Assembly (NCBI GenBank): GCA_021808875.1
Contig: JAKBAU010000124.1
Location: 1-9,889, forward strand
Source of the DNA: Pseudomonadota bacterium
GTDB taxonomy: Bacteria; Pseudomonadota; Alphaproteobacteria; Micropepsales; Micropepsaceae
Direction: 5' to 3'
DNA length: 9,889 bases
Below the pieces are notes generated by a model, which worked only from the letters and a program-made list of their open reading frames with translations, searched no databases and was not told the origin of the DNA. Every line of letters starts with the position of its first letter. Within the stretch, counting starts at the first letter, position 1. Of the stretch, positions 5,591-9,889 are shown piece by piece. The position numbers and the translations under genes were made by a program.

Positions 5591-7690
5591 GGGATTGCCG
5601 AGATGTAGATAGCGGATCGCATCTGAGGCCGCGATCAAACCGGGCATCTGTTTGTCCCACCCAGTCAGGTCGACGGCACCGGTGGCAATGACCCGGTCGC
5701 GCAGCCGCTCGAACCAATCAAGGCGCATAGGGTGCAGATCCTTATGCGTTTCAAGCAGTAGCTCGCTTCGCGTCTCCTCGTCGAACCCGCCATCGCCTTC
5801 AAACCCGCGCAGGATATCGGTGACGAGCTCCAGCCGGAGCACGCCGCCGACGATGCTCGACCAAGAAACGGCACGGCCCATGCCGTTGATAATCGCGCCA
5901 TAGTGAACCGCACGGTTAATTAGGCGCATGACAAAACGCGCGGCCTGCGGTGCGCGGATCGGCAGCGCGGTCGCGAGCACCGCTGTCGCCCCGCACGCGA
6001 GAAAGCCATTGGCGACGGTCGCATGTGATCGATCGAACGGGTGTGTGTCGCACGCACTCAGAACGATGATCGGCGGCATTCTCACCTTACCGGCAAGGCT
6101 CCAAACGTCGAAATGCTCCCCGCCGATCATCAAGCCGCCGATATCACCGGTCTCCGGATGAGTAGCGTGAGAATCGATGATCACCATCGCGCCGTCGAAC
6201 TGGTTGAGCGCCTCGGCAAATTCTGACGGCGTTTTAGGTGAAGCATAGCGCCCGAGAATGGGCTCGTTCTTGCCGTCCGCCGTGTGCCAGGTACCGGCGC
6301 GCAGATGATGCGCGATCGGGTCGCCATCCTCGAACATCGACAACACAAGATAGTTGCGGAACCCGTCGGGCGTAATGTAATGCGTCATCGGCGGCCGGAT
6401 CTGCTCGATGAACAGATTTCCTGGTGTCGTATTGATCCGCGAGACATCGAACCGGATACCAAGCGGCAGCCCATCGACTGGCAACCATTCCAGAGGTGCT
6501 TCGGCAACGATTTTGATTCCAGAGGTTGACCTAGAAATCAGCGCGCGGTGCTCCGGTGGGATCGCTTCTTCGAGCGTCTGTTGGACGATCCTGAAAACCC
6601 GAGCCGATTTGATCCGGGGCGGGTCCTCATGCGCGCGCAGGAACCGGGCGAGTTGGTCAACCACGCCTGCGGTACGATTGACGACTGGCGGAAGCCGGAT
6701 CGTCGTCGCCAAGGTTCCCGCAGCCCTCAGTCCGACCGCCGTCGTCAGCAACTTGAGCTCGGCTCCGCGCAGAGCCAGCAGTGGTCCGATCCGTTCGATG
6801 TCCTTCTCGTCGGAAATATTCAGTTCCATTGTATAGCCACGCTGCCGGTCGAGTCCGCGCAGCGATGCCTTGACCAGAGGATCGTCGATGACATTGGCGA
6901 GCCGCGTCGAAATCCCTCGGTACATAGACGGTGCGACGAGCAAGAGGTCGGGCCGCGGAGGCATCAACTGGTGCGCAAGCCTGTCCCCGCTGTCTTCCCA
7001 GAGTGCCATGACCGCTTCGCTCGACTGAGTGATTCCTCGGACGTAGTCGTCGTGCGGGCTAATTTTGAGATGTCCTTCCCCGCCGGTGGCAGGCCCCTCA
7101 CCCGCTCCTATCAGCGTCATCTCATTTGCGCGCGTGACATTGTGCGAGTGGAACACGAGGCTGGTGTTACGGCGCTCCTCGGGGCGCCAGAGATCGAGAA
7201 AATCGAGATGCTGCTCGATCTCAAGGCGCGGTTCCATTCGCGCCGCACGCCGGGTCAGTGCAACCAATCGGTGACGCAACTGCTCGCAAGCGAATGTAGC
7301 CGGATGCTGTGCATTGGCGACGCGATGATAGCTCAAATGGATCGGCGGCAGCCGAAGTCCCGCGCGCCAAGATGCGATTTTTTTCGCTGTTGCCTCGTCG
7401 GAGGACATCACCACCATATATGGCGCGATGGGCAAGGGCTTGCGCTTGGCGAGCAGGGTGGCGAGATTGACCGGGGTCCACAGCCAGGCGCCGTCTCCGC
7501 AGCGCTGGCGGGCAAGCGCCAAAGAGGGCTCGAGTGTTGGCTGGATAATATCTGGCGGGAACCGAACGATATCCTCCATCAATGGCGTGAAATAGGGGAG
7601 ACGGGGCGCGAACCCCTGAAAAGGCGTCACCTCATTTGGCTGCCAGTCAGGCAGCGCGAGGACATAGAAGATCTCGAAGGCGGGCTGCAT
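5561..7690 (-). CDS. CHAT domain (caspase-like) peptidase
   Basis: The 709-residue protein carries a C-terminal CHAT domain, the clan CD cysteine peptidase fold related to caspases and separases. Its start shows as APLEWLPVDG and RINTTPGN (about 398-425). The catalytic His is in MVIIDSHATH (His508) and the catalytic Cys in IIVLSACDTH (Cys547), followed by the usual small-residue helix NGFLACGATAVLATALPI. Both dyad residues are intact, so an active protease is likely. Residues 1-360 show no domain I recognise and no TPR repeats; they may sense a signal or bind a partner. CHAT proteins act in bacterial cell-death and defence systems, for example the TPR-CHAT protease of type III-E CRISPR, but the substrate here is unknown. 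ATG 7690 follows an in-frame TAG (7699-7697), so the frame cannot extend upstream; its ribosome binding site is weak. The 3' end appears frameshifted (see 5487-5590). Confidence 0.85.
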   Translation of the reverse strand: MQPAFEIFYVLALPDWQPNEVTPFQGFAPRLPYFTPLMEDIVRFPPDIIQPTLEPSLALARQRCGDGAWLWTPVNLATLLAKRKPLPIAPYMVVMSSDEATAKKIASWRAGLRLPPIHLSYHRVANAQHPATFACEQLRHRLVALTRRAARMEPRLEIEQHLDFLDLWRPEERRNTSLVFHSHNVTRANEMTLIGAGEGPATGGEGHLKISPHDDYVRGITQSSEAVMALWEDSGDRLAHQLMPPRPDLLLVAPSMYRGISTRLANVIDDPLVKASLRGLDRQRGYTMELNISDEKDIERIGPLLALRGAELKLLTTAVGLRAAGTLATTIRLPPVVNRTAGVVDQLARFLRAHEDPPRIKSARVFRIVQQTLEEAIPPEHRALISRSTSGIKIVAEAPLEWLPVDGLPLGIRFDVSRINTTPGNLFIEQIRPPMTHYITPDGFRNYLVLSMFEDGDPIAHHLRAGTWHTADGKNEPILGRYASPKTPSEFAEALNQFDGAMVIIDSHATHPETGDIGGLMIGGEHFDVWSLAGKVRMPPIIVLSACDTHPFDRSHATVANGFLACGATAVLATALPIRAPQAARFVMRLINRAVHYGAIINGMGRAVSWSSIVGGVLRLELVTDILRGFEGDGGFDEETRSELLLETHKDLHPMRLDWFERLRDRVIATGAVDLTGWDKQMPGLIAASDAIRYLHLGNPEAILVSSRR

Positions 7691-7941
7691 GCGTTTCTAC
7701 TTGAAGGTCAATGATCGCAGGTCACGATCTGCCCATGATAGGGCATGGAATCCGTAGAGGGGAAGACGCGCTCGCGATGCCTACGATATCGAGTCCGCAG
7801 CCGTTCGTCCGCTCTCGTCTCGACGGCGCCCATTGCAGTCGTTGCCCTGTATTGGACGGCGTCTCGATAGCGGACACGAGCTTACGTGAGATCGAACGGG
7901 AGAGCCTCAACCCGTCTGGCAACTCTTCCTTTACCAACCGC
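7691..7941. other. Gap between methyltransferase and CHAT genes
   Basis: On the coding (minus) strand this separates the two genes. Next to the CHAT start lie GATCG (7713-7717) with CGATC (7725-7729), and TGCCC (7730-7734) with GGGCA (7741-7745), two adjacent short inverted repeats that may form an operator or leader hairpin. A 71-codon TTG-start frame (7937-7722) begins four bases after the methyltransferase stop, but its composition is not convincing as a protein. Confidence 0.35.
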
Positions 7942-8745
7942 CTATGTCGCGGGCGCTCTGATGTGACTAGTTACCTTGTCGGTGGGATGAATTGCCAGCA
8001 GGTTCATTCCTTGCAAATGAACTGCATATCCATGACCTGACAATTCGGCAGCGAGACGCTCCTTATCGGCCTTGATATGTTCTGCGAGGATCACTGGGCG
8101 TTGCGCCGCGATCGTCGCGCGCCCGCCCTTCAGGGCCTCGATCTCCATCCCTTCCACGTCAATCTTCAGAAAATCGAGCCGTCCCAAGCACAGTCCGTCT
8201 ATCGTCATCGCTCGCACCGGTGTCAGGCTCCCCTCGGCGTAGTCGACGTCCTGGCCGATGAACTCGGTCCGCGCGTGCTTACGCAGCTCAAGGCTGCCGA
8301 AGCTGGCCGGCACCCGATAATCCGGCATGGGGATGCGGATTTCTCCTTCTTCCGCCGTCACGGCCGCGTGTCTGGCGCTAATGTTGAAACAGTTGCTGAG
8401 CGCGATGTTGCCAGCTAGCGCATAGAAAATGCGCTCCTGTGCCTCAATCGCAAACACCGAACCCCATCCCGTCATGAGCCGCGCCCAGGATAACGCGTGT
8501 ACGCCGATGTTCGCGCCGCAATCAACCGCAACGACTCCATCACCGAAATACCGTCGCCTGAGCTCCAGGAGTTGCAGCGCGAGTTCGACTTCCTCGACAT
8601 CGAATGATGCCTTCTCAAGCAGTTGATGGCCGACGCCATAAGTCGCATTCTGCTCCGTGCTATGGAAGTCTAATCGATTGACGATCAGGCTGCCCTGTTC
8701 GGTGGCTGCGAGCACAAAAGCCAGCTTGCGATCCGGGTTGCGCAT
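7942..8745 (-). CDS. FkbM family SAM-dependent methyltransferase
   Basis: The 267-residue protein has the Rossmann-type S-adenosylmethionine fold: motif I VVAVDCGANIGVHAL (71-85), an acidic residue at the end of strand 2 in VFAIEAQ (Glu101) for the ribose, and the FkbM hallmark LDFLKIDVEGMEIEALKGG (190-208), ending with VILAEH (218-223). FkbM enzymes O-methylate sugars, lipids or secondary metabolites; the acceptor here cannot be told. ATG 8745 has a good ribosome binding site (GAGGTGG on the minus strand just upstream, about 8 bases spacing). It is about 40 bases downstream of a sigma-54-like promoter sequence and 250 bases upstream of the CHAT gene on the same strand, so the two may share control. 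It is full length for the family. Confidence 0.9.
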   Translation of the reverse strand: MRNPDRKLAFVLAATEQGSLIVNRLDFHSTEQNATYGVGHQLLEKASFDVEEVELALQLLELRRRYFGDGVVAVDCGANIGVHALSWARLMTGWGSVFAIEAQERIFYALAGNIALSNCFNISARHAAVTAEEGEIRIPMPDYRVPASFGSLELRKHARTEFIGQDVDYAEGSLTPVRAMTIDGLCLGRLDFLKIDVEGMEIEALKGGRATIAAQRPVILAEHIKADKERLAAELSGHGYAVHLQGMNLLAIHPTDKVTSHIRAPAT

Positions 8746-8750
8746 TGCAC

Positions 8751-9078
8751 ACCACCTCTACCATTCACGAAAATCACGCTAGGTGCACCGGGTCCGCCAA
8801 GTGTTCCGACTTGGAAATTGCCGCCATCAGCACACCGGTTCCATACCCAGTGCCACCAACGCCACCCTTGCCCAAGGTGAAATCGGTACCGCCGGTACCA
8901 ATCTGCCCGATGGGACCCGATCAATCAATTTAAATGCCTACATTGCCATACCCTACGTAGTCAGACTCATAGTACCTCCTGGATCATCCACTGCAGCCGT
9001 GACGTTAACACGGTCGAACTCAGAGGCAGGAAACGGTCCCCCGAACCACCACTGGTACCCATTACCGGGTTGGTCGCA
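8751..9078 (-). pseudogene. Decayed glycine-rich coding sequence
   Basis: The 443-base gap between the methyltransferase and the AAA+ gene has no intact gene but three protein-like stretches on the minus strand in shifting frames: 9078-8956 reads NGYQWWFGGPFPASEF then DRVNVTAAVDDPGGTM; 8902-8834 reads IGTGGTDFTLGKGGVGGTGY; 8828-8751 reads DGGNFQVGTLGGPGAPSVIF. In-frame stops lie at 8955-8953 and after YGNVGI, and a shift occurs near 8830. Together they look like remains of one glycine-rich protein, perhaps exported or fibre-like; the family is not recognised. Glycine-rich frames can also arise by chance from GC-rich DNA. The methyltransferase promoter and leader now lie within this stretch. 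Three GGTACC copies occur at 8885, 8894 and 9054. Nothing is seen between 9079 and 9188. Confidence 0.3.
8783..8800 (-). promoter_or_regulatory. Possible sigma-54 (-24/-12) promoter for the methyltransferase gene
   Basis: On the minus strand the sequence reads TTGGCGGACCCGGTGCAC. TGGC and TGCA fit the -24 and -12 elements of the sigma-54 consensus (TGGCAC-N5-TTGCA), with the invariant GG and GC exactly ten bases apart. Predicted transcription would start near 8773, leaving a leader of about 28 bases that includes the ribosome binding site. The upstream gene on the same strand resembles sigma-54 activators, which raises the odds, but GC-rich DNA gives chance matches. Confidence 0.45.
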
Positions 9079-9188
9079 TCACTACCCGACCGCCAATCAG
9101 CGCCCAACCCTCACGTATCAGGCTTCCGACAACCCATCCGGTAACAGACGTTGGCTCGGTCGGCGGAGCCAAACCCATTTTTCCAATT

Positions 9189-9889
9189 TTATAAGGCGAG
9201 GAATCGAATTAGGCGCGAATCGGTGCGAACGTTCGCGTCCAGATTCTCGACATTGTCACGCAAGTATTTCCGAAGTGTTTCGCGGGATTTGAGATACCGC
9301 TGGCTCTTCAATGTCTTATCGATTATGAATCCTGATTCCCGCAGGGCGTCTTGTATGTCGTCCAATTTTTTCCGTTCCGGCGCAGTCATGGCGTCAGACG
9401 CTGCCGCTGGCTGGTTGCTGGGCTTCGGCGCATCCCAAGACTTTAGAATGTTCTCTACTTCAACCCTGCCGATCTGATACAGTCTATTTCGGCTATCAGG
9501 ATAGTCTTTGCCTGCGTAATTATCTTGCTCGTGGCGATCGTCGTACCAATGAAACAGGTCGAATGCCACGCGCTCGAGCTCTCGGAAATTCCCTTCCCAT
9601 TCTTGTCCCGCCAGTGTGGACAGGGCATCTAGCTGCCATACTGGAAAGAAAATCCTCTCCATCCCGTGCAGCCCGACGTCGAGCTGGAATAGCTCTTCAA
9701 TTGTACGCAGGCTTTTCCAGCGGTAGCTTGCCAGCATACCACGCAGATAACGGTGATTAAAGTCCCGGTCACTGGCGAGGCGCTCTTTAAGTGCGGGGAA
9801 TGCCTGGATGGAACGAACCCGGTAATAAAGGTCTTTTCTTAACTTATTCTGTTTCAATGTAACCGTTGCGAGCTCCTCACGGCGCTGGG
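9189..9889 (-). CDS. Sigma-54-activator-like AAA+ protein, C-terminal part (runs off window)
   Basis: The frame is open from the window edge (about ten codons, QRREELATVT) and ends at TGA/TAA-type stop near 9189. LRKDLYYRVRSIQAFPALKE matches the conserved F-R-x-D-L-Y-Y-R-L..P.L.ER block of bacterial enhancer-binding proteins, and EWEGNFRELERVAFDL matches their sensor II motif (W-x-G-N-x-R-E-L). Walker A/B and the sigma-54-contacting GAFTGA loop would lie upstream, outside the window. The segment between the two blocks is atypical. The last 60 residues, after an A/P-rich linker (KPSNQPAAASDAMTAPE), contain ALRESGF..SRETLRKYLRD, helical and possibly DNA-binding but not a standard Fis-type helix-turn-helix. 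A TTG at 9857 is not the real start. Its likely role is to activate the minus-strand genes downstream. Confidence 0.72.
   Translation of the reverse strand, partial: QRREELATVTLKQNKLRKDLYYRVRSIQAFPALKERLASDRDFNHRYLRGMLASYRWKSLRTIEELFQLDVGLHGMERIFFPVWQLDALSTLAGQEWEGNFRELERVAFDLFHWYDDRHEQDNYAGKDYPDSRNRLYQIGRVEVENILKSWDAPKPSNQPAAASDAMTAPERKKLDDIQDALRESGFIIDKTLKSQRYLKSRETLRKYLRDNVENLDANVRTDSRLIRFLAL

Noticed and set aside
6548..7714. Plus-strand 388-codon frame
   Set aside because: It is antisense to the CHAT gene, is rich in Arg, Gln and His as expected for a shadow in GC-rich DNA, and has no recognisable motif, while the opposite strand carries intact CHAT motifs.
7722..7937. Minus-strand 71-codon frame starting four bases after the methyltransferase stop
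   Set aside because: The position is suggestive of coupling, but it uses TTG, lacks a clear ribosome binding site, and the peptide is not protein-like in composition.
8783..9292. Plus-strand 169-codon frame
   Set aside because: It overlaps the methyltransferase leader and the end of the AAA+ gene, has low-complexity Pro/Thr/Ser/Arg content, and no family signature.
1..9889. CRISPR arrays, tRNA or rRNA genes
   Set aside because: No regularly spaced repeats and no tRNA- or rRNA-like sequence was found on reading through both strands.

Overview
The window looks like an accessory, mobile region of an alphaproteobacterial plasmid or integrative element. Two things point there: the tail of a DUF736 gene, a family common on plasmids and conjugative elements of sphingomonads and rhizobia, and hypothetical-protein types usual in those groups (a GGIGHNRPP motif, a small periplasmic YPA/SPDGA-type protein). 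Genus cannot be fixed from sequence alone. The DNA is a patchwork of truncated genes, recombination-site-like repeats and small cargo operons.

Left part (1-1430): a cluster of TTATGCG-type inverted repeats with a perfect 20-bp palindrome lies directly against a DUF736 gene that has lost its start. The next gene keeps a strong ribosome binding site but runs only 19 codons. A minus-strand periplasmic protein gene follows, then a plus-strand tyrosine-recombinase C-terminus with its nucleophilic Tyr but no upstream catalytic residues. This looks like the scar of one or more site-specific recombination or insertion events.

Middle part (1647-5274): four plus-strand genes, namely a class III nucleotidyl-cyclase-like protein, a protein with the GGIGHNRPP motif and a hydrophobic C-terminus, and two adjacent small proteins with HEPN-like R-x6-H motifs. 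A minus-strand two-helix small membrane protein gene, interrupted by a TGA at a likely Trp codon, sits between the first two. A signalling enzyme, membrane-type proteins and HEPN-like proteins beside mobile-element debris suggest defence-type cargo, but no known system is complete here.

Right part (5487-9889): a minus-strand set of a CHAT (caspase-like) peptidase with a likely frameshift near its 3' end, an FkbM-family methyltransferase, and the C-terminal part of a sigma-54-activator-like AAA+ protein that runs off the window. A -24/-12-like sequence sits about 40 bases upstream of the methyltransferase start. My inference is that the AAA+ protein activates sigma-54 transcription of the methyltransferase and CHAT genes, giving a regulated peptidase/methyltransferase module. 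The 440-base gap between the AAA+ and methyltransferase genes holds decayed glycine-rich coding sequence.
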